A DNA stretch of 64,000 bases, from the NCBI RefSeq assembly GCF_001995215.1, contig NZ_MUXN01000026.1:1-64000 (forward strand). The letters are read 5' to 3'. The notes beneath the pieces are model-generated. The model was not told where the DNA came from and made no database searches. It saw only the letters and a program-made list of their open reading frames with translations. The translations under genes were made by a program, and so were the position numbers. Shown in pieces: positions 7,973 to 16,585 of this stretch (positions within the stretch are counted from its first letter, which is position 1; each line of letters opens with the position of its first letter). The DNA is from Amycolatopsis azurea DSM 43854 (GTDB lineage Bacteria; Actinomycetota; Actinomycetes; Mycobacteriales; Pseudonocardiaceae).

Positions 7973-9762
7973 TCGTGAGCAGTCCGGAACTGTCCACCCG
8001 CACGTTCGGCAACGAGGACGTCCTGCCGCGGGTCCCCGTCCCCAGCCTGGAGGACACCTGCCGCCGGTTCCTCGAGTGGTGCTCGCCGCTGCTCACCCCC
8101 GGAGAACTCGCGGAGACCGAAGGCGCCGTCGCCGACTTCCTCGCGGAAGGAAGCGCGGCGCACGAGCTCCAGAGCGCGCTGGAGGCGTACGACGGCCGTG
8201 AAGGCGTACGCAGCTGGCTCGACACCTTCTGGCCGTACCGCTACCTCGGCCGCCGCGACCGGATCGCGCTCAACGCGAACTTCTTCTTCCTGTTCTCCGA
8301 GTCCCCGCTGGGACAGCTGGAACGCGCGGCCGAGCTGGCCGCGTCGGCGGTGGACTACAAGCTGAAGCTCGACGAGGAACTGCTGCCGCCGATCGTGCTG
8401 CGCGGGCAGCCGCAGTCGATGGTGCAGAACAAGTTCCTGTTCTCGGCGACGCGGATCCCCGGCGCCGTACAGGACACCGCGCGCACGCCGTACCGCGAGG
8501 ACTGGCCGGGGCCGTCGAGGGCGCGGCACATCGTGGTCTTCCACCGCGACACCCCGTTCCGGATGGACGTCATCGCGCCGGACGGCCGCCCGTACTCCCC
8601 CGAACAGCTGGTCGCGGGGCTGCAGGCGATCATGCAGCGTTCATTCAAAGACGCCGGGAGCTTCGTCGAAGACCCGCAGACCGCCGCTGGGCACTTCACC
8701 ACCAAGGCCAGGGCCGAGTGGGCGGCGACGCGTGAGGCGTTGCTGGCCGCCGGGAACGCGGCCGCGCTCGACGACATCGAGACGGCGTTGTTCTGCCTGT
8801 GCCTGGAGGACTTCACCCCGGCGGACACGCAGGAGGCGTGCGACCAGCTGTTGCACGGCGACAGCGGGAACCGCTGGTTCGACAAGGCCGTCTCGCTGAT
8901 CGTGTTCGAGGACGGCACGGCGGGCATCAACGTCGAGCACTGCGAACTGGACGGGACCACGATCCTCGGGTTCACCGACGCGCTGCTCAGCGGGACACGG
9001 CTGGAGCGGCCGCCCGCCGACGGCGTCCCGGCGTCCGAGGTCATCGAGTTCGTCCTGGGTGACGCCCTCCGTGAAGACGCCCGTGCGGCGGCAGCATCCT
9101 TCGCCGAGTACGCCGGCGCGACCGCTACGAAGACGGTGTCCTTCACCGACTTCGGCGCGAAGCGGGCGAAGGAGCTGGGGATGTCCCCCGACGGCTTCGC
9201 GCAGATGGCGTATCAACTCGCGCACAAGCGCGCGAAGGGGATCACCGGCGCGACGTACGAGTCGATCGCGACGCGGCAGTATCAGAACGGGCGCACCGAA
9301 GCGATGCGGGTGGTGACGCCCGAGGTGCTGTGGTTCGTCCAGGTGATGAACGATCCGGAGGCCGACCGGCAGACTCGTCAGGCGGCTTTCCGCGCGGCGG
9401 CCGCGAAGCACGTCACGCGGGCGAAGGAGTGCCAGGCGGGTGACGCGCCGGAGCAGCACCTGTGGGAGCTGCAGCTGATCCAGAAGCGTCGCGGCGTCGA
9501 GGAATCGCCGTCGCTGTACTCGTCGCCGGGCTGGCTGAAGATGCGCAACGACTACCTGAGCACCAGCTCGGCGCCGTCGGTGAACATCCGGTACTTCGGG
9601 TTCGGGTCGACCAGTCCGCAGTGCATCGGCGTCGCGTACGTGCTGCTGCCGGACTCGTTGAACCTGTACCTGTGCACGCCGAAGCACGTCGCGCACGAGA
9701 TGGAGCTGTTCGCGACGGAACTCGCCACGGCCGTGGTGGAACTCCAGGAGCTGCTGGCCTGA
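7969..9762 (+). CDS. Choline/carnitine O-acyltransferase family protein
   Basis: A 597-residue member of the carnitine/choline acyltransferase family, which moves acyl groups between CoA and the hydroxyl of carnitine-like alcohols. The catalytic histidine is His324 in NVEHCELDG, matching the family EHxxxDG motif. The GRTE signature follows near residue 440 (TRQYQNGRTEAMRV), and the C-terminal FGFGSTSP...GVAYVLLPD block matches the conserved end of the fold. The family is mostly eukaryotic, so a bacterial copy is unusual. ATG 7969 overlaps the methyltransferase stop; GTG 7975 is an alternative. It closes an operon with a 2-oxoglutarate oxygenase and a methyltransferase. Confidence 0.88.
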   Translation: MIVSSPELSTRTFGNEDVLPRVPVPSLEDTCRRFLEWCSPLLTPGELAETEGAVADFLAEGSAAHELQSALEAYDGREGVRSWLDTFWPYRYLGRRDRIALNANFFFLFSESPLGQLERAAELAASAVDYKLKLDEELLPPIVLRGQPQSMVQNKFLFSATRIPGAVQDTARTPYREDWPGPSRARHIVVFHRDTPFRMDVIAPDGRPYSPEQLVAGLQAIMQRSFKDAGSFVEDPQTAAGHFTTKARAEWAATREALLAAGNAAALDDIETALFCLCLEDFTPADTQEACDQLLHGDSGNRWFDKAVSLIVFEDGTAGINVEHCELDGTTILGFTDALLSGTRLERPPADGVPASEVIEFVLGDALREDARAAAASFAEYAGATATKTVSFTDFGAKRAKELGMSPDGFAQMAYQLAHKRAKGITGATYESIATRQYQNGRTEAMRVVTPEVLWFVQVMNDPEADRQTRQAAFRAAAAKHVTRAKECQAGDAPEQHLWELQLIQKRRGVEESPSLYSSPGWLKMRNDYLSTSSAPSVNIRYFGFGSTSPQCIGVAYVLLPDSLNLYLCTPKHVAHEMELFATELATAVVELQELLA

Positions 9763-10092
9763 GTTCGGGGTAAGGCATACGTATCTTGCCTTGCTCGAGT
9801 GCTCGCACGTCTGTCGGCTTCGGGTGTCGCGAAAGCCACTTTAGGGACGTCTGATGTCGCGAAAGTGGCTTTCGCGACGCTGTCCGGCGAGACCAACCTG
9901 CCCGAAAGGCGGCGGACACCCGAACCGGCGTGACTCGCGTGATCAGAGACGCGACTCGCGTGATCAGATGGACGACACGCGTGACGGGACGGACGACACG
10001 CAGGCGACCGGCCTCGTGTCGTCCGTCTGATCACGTGTGTCGTCCGTCCAAGCACACGAAACCGCCACCTGCGAAGTCGATAGGATCCGCGC
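9763..10092. repeat. Intergenic palindromic repeat block
   Basis: This 330-base gap has no credible gene. At 9826-9842 and 9862-9878 lie perfect 17-base inverted arms (GTCGCGAAAGCCACTTT and complement). The right arm is itself the end of a palindrome, GTCGCGAAAG-TGG-CTTTCGCGAC (9856-9878). From about 9928 to 10052 follows a second block built from GACTCGCGTGATCAGA and GGACGACACGCG units in direct and inverted order. These look like dispersed chromosomal repeats of the REP type; they may also end the upstream operon. Confidence 0.7.
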
Positions 10093-10641
10093 GTGCTGGG
10101 GAAAGCGATCTTGAGCGTGGCCGGGACGGCGCTGGTGGTGGCGGGGTGCAGTGCGCCTCCGCCACCACCACCGCCGGCCCCGCCGACCGTCCACACTCCA
10201 GTGCCGGGCGAAGTCGAACCTGCGGGTTGCCTCGGCACCGGGGTCACGGTGAAGTCCGGGCCGGTCGAGGTCGCGCTGGGGCATCGCGCGGTCGTGCTGA
10301 CCCTGACCAACTGCGGCACGACGCCGCGCACGCTCACCGGCTATCCCGAAGTCCGCTTGCTGGACAAGAAAAAGCAGCCGATGGCCGTCGAGGTCGAGCA
10401 TGGGACGTCGTACATGGCGATCGACCCCGGCGTCAGCCCGCAGACGGTCCAGCCCGGCGGGACGCTGCTGTCGGTGGTCTCGTGGTCGAACACCGTCACC
10501 GCGGGTTCGCCGGAGGCGGGCGCCTATGTGACCGTCGCGGCCGCCACGGGCGACCCGGAGCAGCGGATCACGGTCGACACCGACCTCGGGACCACGGGCA
10601 AGCTGACGCTGACGGCTTGGAACGCCGCACTCAAGCACTAG
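10093..10641 (+). CDS. DUF4232-type secreted lipoprotein
   Basis: A 182-residue exported lipoprotein. A short signal peptide ends in the lipobox LVVAGC (Cys19), followed by a proline-rich spacer (seven consecutive prolines) and one domain of about 130 residues with two cysteines. The pattern LTNCGTTPRTLTGYPEVRLLD is typical of DUF4232 domains found in actinobacterial cell-wall lipoproteins of unknown role. Start GTG 10093 places the hydrophobic segment at the N-terminus. Its stop overlaps the end of the convergent membrane-protein gene by four bases. Confidence 0.8.
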   Translation: MLGKAILSVAGTALVVAGCSAPPPPPPPAPPTVHTPVPGEVEPAGCLGTGVTVKSGPVEVALGHRAVVLTLTNCGTTPRTLTGYPEVRLLDKKKQPMAVEVEHGTSYMAIDPGVSPQTVQPGGTLLSVVSWSNTVTAGSPEAGAYVTVAAATGDPEQRITVDTDLGTTGKLTLTAWNAALKH

Positions 10642-11281
10642 ACGAGCAGAAGTCCCTCGAAGAAGTCCGGCGCCGACACGATCACGAACCCCAGAAGTCC
10701 CATCGGTACGGCGGCAAGAGCGACCTGGCCGGCTTGCCGGGGTGAGCGGATTCCCCGCCAGGCGACGAACACGATCGCGATCAGGGTCGCGACCAGCAGG
10801 GTTTCGACACCGAAGCGGTCGGACCGGCGGACGAGATCGGCGACGAGCAGTCCCACGAGTGCCGCGGTGGCGAGGGTGCCGCGCCGGTCGGTCCGTCCCA
10901 CGGCGGCGAACAGCAGTCCGGCGACAAGGCCGGCGGCCACCGCCAGGCCGCACCACAGCACAGCACGAGCGTCGACGGGTCGACCTGATAGGGCATCCCC
11001 GCGTACTTGAAGCCGTACATCACCGCCTTGCCCGGATAGAACGCGAGTACCGCCGCGATGAGCGCGAAGACCGCTCGAACCATCGCTCGCCGCCTCGGCA
11101 TCCCGGGGACGACCGCGACGATCAGCACGATCCAGATGGTGAAGCTGTGCGCCAGCGGCTGTAGCAGCTCGTTGTAGTAGGCGTAGGCACCGAGCGCGCC
11201 GGACGCCGCACCGGCCACGATCGCCACCGCGTCCGAAACCCTGAAGTACTCGGACGCGCGTTTCCCCACCTCGACCGACAC
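10638..11281 (-). pseudogene. Membrane protein broken by a 5-bp duplication
   Basis: Read from GTG 11281 (with a GAGGGGGA ribosome site), the frame encodes several hydrophobic segments up to VDPSTLVLCC and then degenerates. A second frame continues the same membrane protein from WCGLAVAAGL to GFVIVSAPDFFEGLLLV and stops at 10638. The switch lies at 10954-10963, where CACAG occurs twice in tandem. Removing one copy restores a single frame of about 213 residues reading LVLWCGLAVAAGL. This is either a recent inactivating slip, phase variation or a sequencing error. The function is unknown; about six membrane helices are predicted by eye. Confidence 0.75.
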
Positions 11282-11430
11282 GATTCCCCCTCGTCCGCGG
11301 ATACGACAGTGAAACAGAGAACCGAGGTTTGTGACGAGACCGCACGGCTCCGCGACGGTTCCGCCGCGGACCCGGGCGAGTGCGACGAAGCGCCCTTACG
11401 ATCGGTGAGGCTTTCGATCTTGGGGGAACC

Positions 11431-12120
11431 ATGCCGCGCATCCTGCTCGTCGAGGACGACGTCGCCCTGGCCGAAGCGCTCACACTGGCGCTGAAAACAC
11501 TCGGTCACGACGTCGTCGTCGCGCCGACCGGAGAGCGAGCGCTGGAGGCGCTGTTCACCGACCGGCTGGAACTCGACTTCGTCCTGCTCGACGTCATGTT
11601 GCCCGGGATGGACGGTTTCGAGGTCTGCCGCCGGATCCGCGCGCGCAGCCGGCTGCCGCTGGTGCTGCTGACCGCCCGCGGCGACCCGATCGACATCGTC
11701 GCCGGGCTGGAATGCGGAGCCGACGACTACGTGGTCAAACCCGCCGAACCGCGGGTGATCGACGCGCGGATCAAGGCGATCGGGCGGCGCGCCGCCACCG
11801 CTCCCGGCCCGTCGGCCGGGCAGTTGCGGGTGGGACGGCTGGAGATCGACGCGAGCGCGATGTGCGTGACCCGCGACGGCGTCGAACTGGCGCTGACCGC
11901 GACCGAGATCCGGCTGCTCGTCGAGTTCGCCGAACATCCGAACCAGGTGCTGAGCAGGCAGACCTTGCTGAAACGGGTCTGGGACTACGGCTATGTCGGC
12001 GACTCGCGGATCGTCGACGCGGCGGTCGCGCGGCTGCGGGCGAAGATCGAGGACGATCCGGCGAATCCCGTGGTTTTGAAGACCGTGCGCGGACTCGGCT
12101 ACCGGCTGGTGAGCGAATGA
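11431..12120 (+). CDS. OmpR-family response regulator
   Basis: A 229-residue two-component regulator: receiver domain (residues 1-115) with the acidic pair Glu8-Asp9, phosphoacceptor Asp54 (VLLDVMLPG) and Lys104-type KP motif, then a winged-helix DNA-binding domain ending GLGYRLVSE. ATG 11431 is used because the receiver starts right after it (MPRILLVEDD); the in-frame ATG at 11380 would add a non-family tail. The sensor kinase gene overlaps its stop by four bases, so the pair forms an operon. Its targets are not evident from sequence. Confidence 0.93.
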   Translation: MPRILLVEDDVALAEALTLALKTLGHDVVVAPTGERALEALFTDRLELDFVLLDVMLPGMDGFEVCRRIRARSRLPLVLLTARGDPIDIVAGLECGADDYVVKPAEPRVIDARIKAIGRRAATAPGPSAGQLRVGRLEIDASAMCVTRDGVELALTATEIRLLVEFAEHPNQVLSRQTLLKRVWDYGYVGDSRIVDAAVARLRAKIEDDPANPVVLKTVRGLGYRLVSE

Positions 12121-13586
12121 GGTTCGGACTCCGCGCCCGGGTGATCGCGGCGGTCGTGGTGGTGACCACGACGGCGACGGCCGTCATGGCCTTCAGCGCG
12201 GCAAGGATCCAGGAGGACGACGCGCTCGACAGGTTCACCGCCGCGGCGAAGACCTCGTTCGGGGCGATGTTCGGGCAGGCCTGGCCTCATCTCGAACAGT
12301 TCATGGCAGGCAGCCCGCAGGCCTTGGATCTGTTCTCCCAGGGCATGAACAAGGCCGGGGCGGACTGGATGCTCGTCACGCGATATCCGCAAATGACCAA
12401 CGACGACTTCACGACACCCCAAGGACCGGCCGAAGTCGTCAAGGCGTCGTCGAAGACCGTCGATTGGACGACCGGCATCGACAACGCGGCTCCTCCGGAC
12501 CGGAAGGCCGCGCTGGAAGGCGTGAAGGACGTGGTCCTGCTGCGGACCACGGGCCCGGAGAACCTGCTGTCGACCGTCACGATCGATCCGGCGACCGGCC
12601 GAAAGCTCCTTGTGGTGAGCGCGAACTTCGTCGCGTACTGGGTGGTGCAGTATTTCGACCTCACCAGGTTCGAGCAGGATCTGGCGGCCCAGCGGTGGAA
12701 GCTGGTGTGGATCGCGCTCGGCGTCACCGTCCTCGGCGTGGCGGCCGCCGTCTTCGCGGCGGGCGGCATCCAGCGGCCGGTGCGCCGGGTCGCCTCCGCC
12801 GCCCGGGAGCTGGGCGACGGCGCCTTCGACGTGCGTGTCCCGGTGAAGGGCCGCGACGAACTCGCCGACCTCGCCCAGTCGTTCAACACGATGGCCGATC
12901 GGGTCGGCGCCGCGATCGAGGAGCTGCGTGCCAAGGACCGGCAGCAACAACGGTTCGTCGCCGATGTCGCCCATGACCTGCGGACGCCGCTCGCGTCGAT
13001 GGTCGCGACGGTCGACACACTCGACAGTTCCAGCCCCGAGATCAGGTCCCGCGCGACCGAGTTGCTCGGCACCCAGACCCGGCGGCTGGCGCGGCTCGTC
13101 GAGGATCTGATGGAGATCTCGCGTTTCGACGCGGGTTCCGCGGACTTCCGCCCCGAACCGGTCGATCTGCCCGCGCTCGTCGAGGACGCGATCGGGGCCG
13201 CCGCGCCGGAGACCCCCGTCGAGGTGACGAGCACCGGGGACACGACCATCGTCGCCGACCCGCGCCGCCTGCACACCGTCGTGGTCAACCTGCTGGTCAA
13301 CGCCGCGCGCTACGGCCGGACCCCGATCACCGTGACCCTGACGGGCGCCGCGGACGCGGTGTGGATCCGCGTCGCCGACTCCGGGCCGGGGATCCCCGAG
13401 GACCTGCTCCCGATCCTGTTCGACCGGTTCGTGCGGGGCGATCACGCGCGCCAGGCGACCGAGGGCAGTGGGCTGGGACTGTCGATCGCGCGGGAGAACG
13501 CGCTGATCCACGGCGGGGAGCTGACCGCGCACAACGACGGCGGCGCCGTCTTCACGGTAAGCCTTCCACGGGAGTCACCAGCGTGA
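12117..13586 (+). CDS. Sensor histidine kinase, partner of the preceding regulator
   Basis: A 489-residue membrane kinase. A first transmembrane helix at residues 8-27, an extracytoplasmic sensor domain of about 170 residues and a second helix near residues 205-220 lead into a HAMP domain. The phosphoacceptor His286 follows in VAHDLRTPLAS, then the N box (VVNLLVNAARYG) and G boxes (DSGPGIPE, GSGLGLSIA). It is translationally coupled to the response regulator by an ATGA overlap. The 3' end overlaps the convergent membrane-protein gene by 35 bases. The signal sensed is unknown. Confidence 0.93.
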   Translation: MRFGLRARVIAAVVVVTTTATAVMAFSAARIQEDDALDRFTAAAKTSFGAMFGQAWPHLEQFMAGSPQALDLFSQGMNKAGADWMLVTRYPQMTNDDFTTPQGPAEVVKASSKTVDWTTGIDNAAPPDRKAALEGVKDVVLLRTTGPENLLSTVTIDPATGRKLLVVSANFVAYWVVQYFDLTRFEQDLAAQRWKLVWIALGVTVLGVAAAVFAAGGIQRPVRRVASAARELGDGAFDVRVPVKGRDELADLAQSFNTMADRVGAAIEELRAKDRQQQRFVADVAHDLRTPLASMVATVDTLDSSSPEIRSRATELLGTQTRRLARLVEDLMEISRFDAGSADFRPEPVDLPALVEDAIGAAAPETPVEVTSTGDTTIVADPRRLHTVVVNLLVNAARYGRTPITVTLTGAADAVWIRVADSGPGIPEDLLPILFDRFVRGDHARQATEGSGLGLSIARENALIHGGELTAHNDGGAVFTVSLPRESPA

Positions 13587-14625
13587 GCCCACGCGGCGCG
13601 TAACCGTCGAAGTACGGCATCGGGACGTGCGTGAGGACAAGGAACAACGCGGTCAGCACGGCCACCTGCCTGAGTTCCAGCTCACGGCGGCCGAGCCACA
13701 GCCACAGCACGACGACGAAGTTGCTCACCAGCAGGAAGCCCCAGCGGGCGTCGTCCCAGCCGCCGAACGCGAGCAACGCGGGCGCCGCGATCGCCGCGAC
13801 GGGCACCGCCGCCGCGAGCGTCGGACGATGCAGGTACAGGAAGCCGCCGGCCACCACGATCACGATCGGCAGCAAATACAGCAGGACATTGGTGATCGAG
13901 TACAGCTGCCAGCTTTCGGCCTGCGTGCGGCCGAACAGCTTCAGCGCGTCGACCCGGTAAGCGAAGTCCGTTGTGGACAGTTCCTGCCGGAGCTTGTCGA
14001 TGCTGCCGGGGGCGACCGGCGGCAACGCGAGGATCACCGCACCGAGCATCGCGGCCGGGGCGAGCAGCGCGCACGCGCGCCGGAACGGGACCTTCCGCAG
14101 CAGGACGAAACCGAACACCGGCAGCACGGTGAGCAGCGCGATTTCGTGCACCGTCACCGAAAGCGCCATCACCGCGCTCGCGACCACCGGCCGGTTCCGG
14201 TGCAGCGCCCACAGCGCGCCGAACAGCAGGAGATACAGCATCTGGTCGAAGTAGCCGACCTCGTGGAACAGGTAGCCGCCGGTCGGCAGCAGGAGCCAGG
14301 CGACGATCAGCAGCCGCCGGCTTTCGGTACGGCTGTGGAAGAACGCGAGCGTCACGGCCACCAGCACCGCGCCGAGGACGGCGAAACTCGCGACCGCGAA
14401 GACCACGTAGTCGTGCCCGAACGGCTTCAGGAGCGTGCCGACGAGGAAACGCCGATGGAACCCGTCGGTCAGGGAAACGGCCTGCAGGGTCGCCGCCCAC
14501 TCCCCCGGCAACCGGAACCCGGTGTATCCGGCGACGAGGACGGCGATCGCGAACAGTGCTGTGACGCTTCGCCGCAGAGTCGTCTTGGCGGCGGGAACCG
14601 GGGCCCGTTCCAGCAAGAGGGTCAT
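13552..14625 (-). CDS. Polytopic membrane protein of unknown function
   Basis: A 357-residue integral membrane protein with about nine to ten hydrophobic helices. The layout (one N-terminal helix, a loop with GFHRRFLVGTLL, then many closely spaced helices) recalls GT-C-type glycosyltransferases or polysaccharide polymerases, but I see no diagnostic catalytic motif and do not assign a reaction. It starts at ATG 14625 and its end overlaps the kinase gene on the other strand. Confidence 0.75.
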   Translation of the reverse strand: MTLLLERAPVPAAKTTLRRSVTALFAIAVLVAGYTGFRLPGEWAATLQAVSLTDGFHRRFLVGTLLKPFGHDYVVFAVASFAVLGAVLVAVTLAFFHSRTESRRLLIVAWLLLPTGGYLFHEVGYFDQMLYLLLFGALWALHRNRPVVASAVMALSVTVHEIALLTVLPVFGFVLLRKVPFRRACALLAPAAMLGAVILALPPVAPGSIDKLRQELSTTDFAYRVDALKLFGRTQAESWQLYSITNVLLYLLPIVIVVAGGFLYLHRPTLAAAVPVAAIAAPALLAFGGWDDARWGFLLVSNFVVVLWLWLGRRELELRQVAVLTALFLVLTHVPMPYFDGYAPRGLTLVTPVEGLP

Positions 14626-14692
14626 GACGCCAAGCTAGGAACGGATCATGCGGTTCCCGTGATAGTCACGCGACAGTCTCGGCACAGCTTCG

Positions 14693-15133
14693 TTACATGG
14701 TTGTCGAAGTGAGGAACGCCTGATCGGCCCCGGCGACGACGAACGCGGTCCGTGCCTTGCCGTTCGCGGGCAGCTCGCAGGAACGCCACGTCGCGCCGGA
14801 CGGCAGAAGCGCTTTGAGCTGTTCAGGCGCCGCCGGGACGCCCGTGTGGCATTCGTAGCCGCCCAGTACTTTCTGAGCCCCGCCCGGCCCGAGCTTCACC
14901 AGGGCGGACAGCCGGTAGTCGGTCGGCCCGGGCGCCGCCACGCGACCTTCGGGAGCACCCATCTTCTCTTCGACCCAGGACGCCTCGACGATCTCCCCGA
15001 CTTCGGGGAACGTCTCGGCGACCGGCGCCGGATCGGTGTGGACGACCGCTTCTTCTTCCGGCGGTGCCGGGTCACAGGCCGCGATCAGGACGACCGCGGC
15101 CGTGATCCCCAACGTCTTCCCCATGGTGCGCAT
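14693..15133 (-). CDS. Small exported lipoprotein
   Basis: A 146-residue lipoprotein with a short hydrophobic signal ending in the lipobox LIAAC (Cys20 if the first ATG, 15133, is used; ATG 15124 is an alternative). The mature part is acidic near the N-terminus and has two further cysteines (GGYECHTG and WRSCELP) that could pair. I do not recognise the domain. It lies directly downstream of, and on the same strand as, the LVIVD-repeat gene (14-base gap), so the two exported proteins may be co-expressed. Confidence 0.7.
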   Translation of the reverse strand: MRTMGKTLGITAAVVLIAACDPAPPEEEAVVHTDPAPVAETFPEVGEIVEASWVEEKMGAPEGRVAAPGPTDYRLSALVKLGPGGAQKVLGGYECHTGVPAAPEQLKALLPSGATWRSCELPANGKARTAFVVAGADQAFLTSTTM

Positions 15134-15147
15134 GGGGACATCTTGAC

Positions 15148-16500
15148 TCAGGCGGTGAGCTTCAGGATGTCGATTCCGCGAGTGTTGTCGGCGACGTAGA
15201 CATAACCCTTGTGCCAGTACGGCGCCCACGCGGAGGCGTCCGCGGGGCGGAAGTAGGCGATCTGCTTCGGGTCGGTCGGGTCGCTGACGTCGAGGAACCG
15301 CGTGCCCTGCGTGTAGAACGACTGCACGAGGACCTTGCCGCGGACGTCGAAGTAGTGCGCGGAGCAGTCACCCGTCGTCGGGTCACTGCCTTCCTGCCCG
15401 GCGACGCTCCAGGTGCCGACGGACTTGAGGCGGAACGGCTTCTCCGGCGTCGAACGCCAGCCTTCGCCGTTGTACGAGTTCTGCAGCGACGAGATCGTCA
15501 GAACGCCGTCACCGGCACAGCCGTCGAGGAAGCTCTCTTCGGTGGCGTAGATGAGGTCGCGGCCGTGCCAGCGGTTCGAGTCCGCGCCGTCGGCCGAACG
15601 GTGCCCCGCCGGGTGGAAGCTGTTGTGCATGAACTTCGACGGCGCCGCCGTCTCCTCGATCCCGCCGCCCGCGTAGGGCACCGGGTTGAACGCGGTCGCG
15701 CGGCGGACCTTGCCCTGGACGGGATCGCGGTGATAGCCGCTGGTCCAGTAGCCGCGGACACCACCGCGCCCGGACACCCACGCCACTCCCTCGTCGTCGA
15801 CCTGGACGTCGTGCACGTAGTCGGTCTTGCCGTCGTTGCGCGCGAGTTCGATCGGGTCCGGGGCGGTCTTCGGGTTGCGCGGATCGCGGATGTCGGTCAC
15901 CCAGATCGGGCGGCCGCCCCAGTCCGCGGGCTGGTTCGCGGCCTTCGCCGGGCCGCCGGTCCAGAGGTACCGGCAGTCGTCGACACAGCTGGTCGTGTGG
16001 CCGGCGGGCACCTTGGTGTAGCTCAGGATGGCCGGCTTTTCCGGGTTCTTCAGGTCGATGATGTAGATGCCGGACTCGCCGGTCTGCGTGGTGCCGCCGA
16101 AGGCCCGCGGGTCCCGCGCGAGGAAGACGAGCTTGCGCTTGACGTCGACCTCGGTGTCCTCGGTCTCCCACAGTCCGGGCAGGCTGACCTCGCCGATCAG
16201 CTTCGGCGCGGTGGGGTTCTTCGTCAGGTCGTAGACCTTCAGGCCGAACTCGCCGGAAACCGCCATGACGTCGCGATTCCCGTACTGGAGGAAGCCCATG
16301 GCGATGGCGCCTTGCGCGTCGGGCACGTTGCCGACGGCCTTGACGTTCTTCACCGCGCCGGGTGCCCCCGCGACCCGGACCTTCTCACTCGCCGGCTTGT
16401 CCTCCTCGCCGCACGCGGCGGCGGGCAGGCCGGTGGCGATCAGGGTCACGGTGACCGTCGCGATCGCCAGGCACGAACGGAGCAACCAGTTTCCTCGCAC
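15148..16500 (-). CDS. Secreted LVIVD-repeat (beta-propeller-like) protein
   Basis: A 450-residue exported protein with a Sec signal peptide (hydrophobic core at residues 8-28, ending in LPAAACG). The mature part has spaced repeats of the LVIVD kind: GLKVYDL, GIYIIDL, PIWVTDI, TRFLDVS and GIDILKL, each followed by P-rich turns. This pattern folds as blades of a propeller in surface proteins. Several cysteine pairs (TTSCVDDCRYL) suggest disulfides outside the cell. Enzymatic activity is not evident. It shares strand and spacing with the small lipoprotein downstream. Confidence 0.82.
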   Translation of the reverse strand: MRGNWLLRSCLAIATVTVTLIATGLPAAACGEEDKPASEKVRVAGAPGAVKNVKAVGNVPDAQGAIAMGFLQYGNRDVMAVSGEFGLKVYDLTKNPTAPKLIGEVSLPGLWETEDTEVDVKRKLVFLARDPRAFGGTTQTGESGIYIIDLKNPEKPAILSYTKVPAGHTTSCVDDCRYLWTGGPAKAANQPADWGGRPIWVTDIRDPRNPKTAPDPIELARNDGKTDYVHDVQVDDEGVAWVSGRGGVRGYWTSGYHRDPVQGKVRRATAFNPVPYAGGGIEETAAPSKFMHNSFHPAGHRSADGADSNRWHGRDLIYATEESFLDGCAGDGVLTISSLQNSYNGEGWRSTPEKPFRLKSVGTWSVAGQEGSDPTTGDCSAHYFDVRGKVLVQSFYTQGTRFLDVSDPTDPKQIAYFRPADASAWAPYWHKGYVYVADNTRGIDILKLTA

Positions 16501-16585
16501 AGAAACCTCCCAGGCTGGTCACCCCACCCTATGATCACCACTTTGCCCGCACAACCGCCGTTGGTCGGTCCGGGACTGCTATGAC

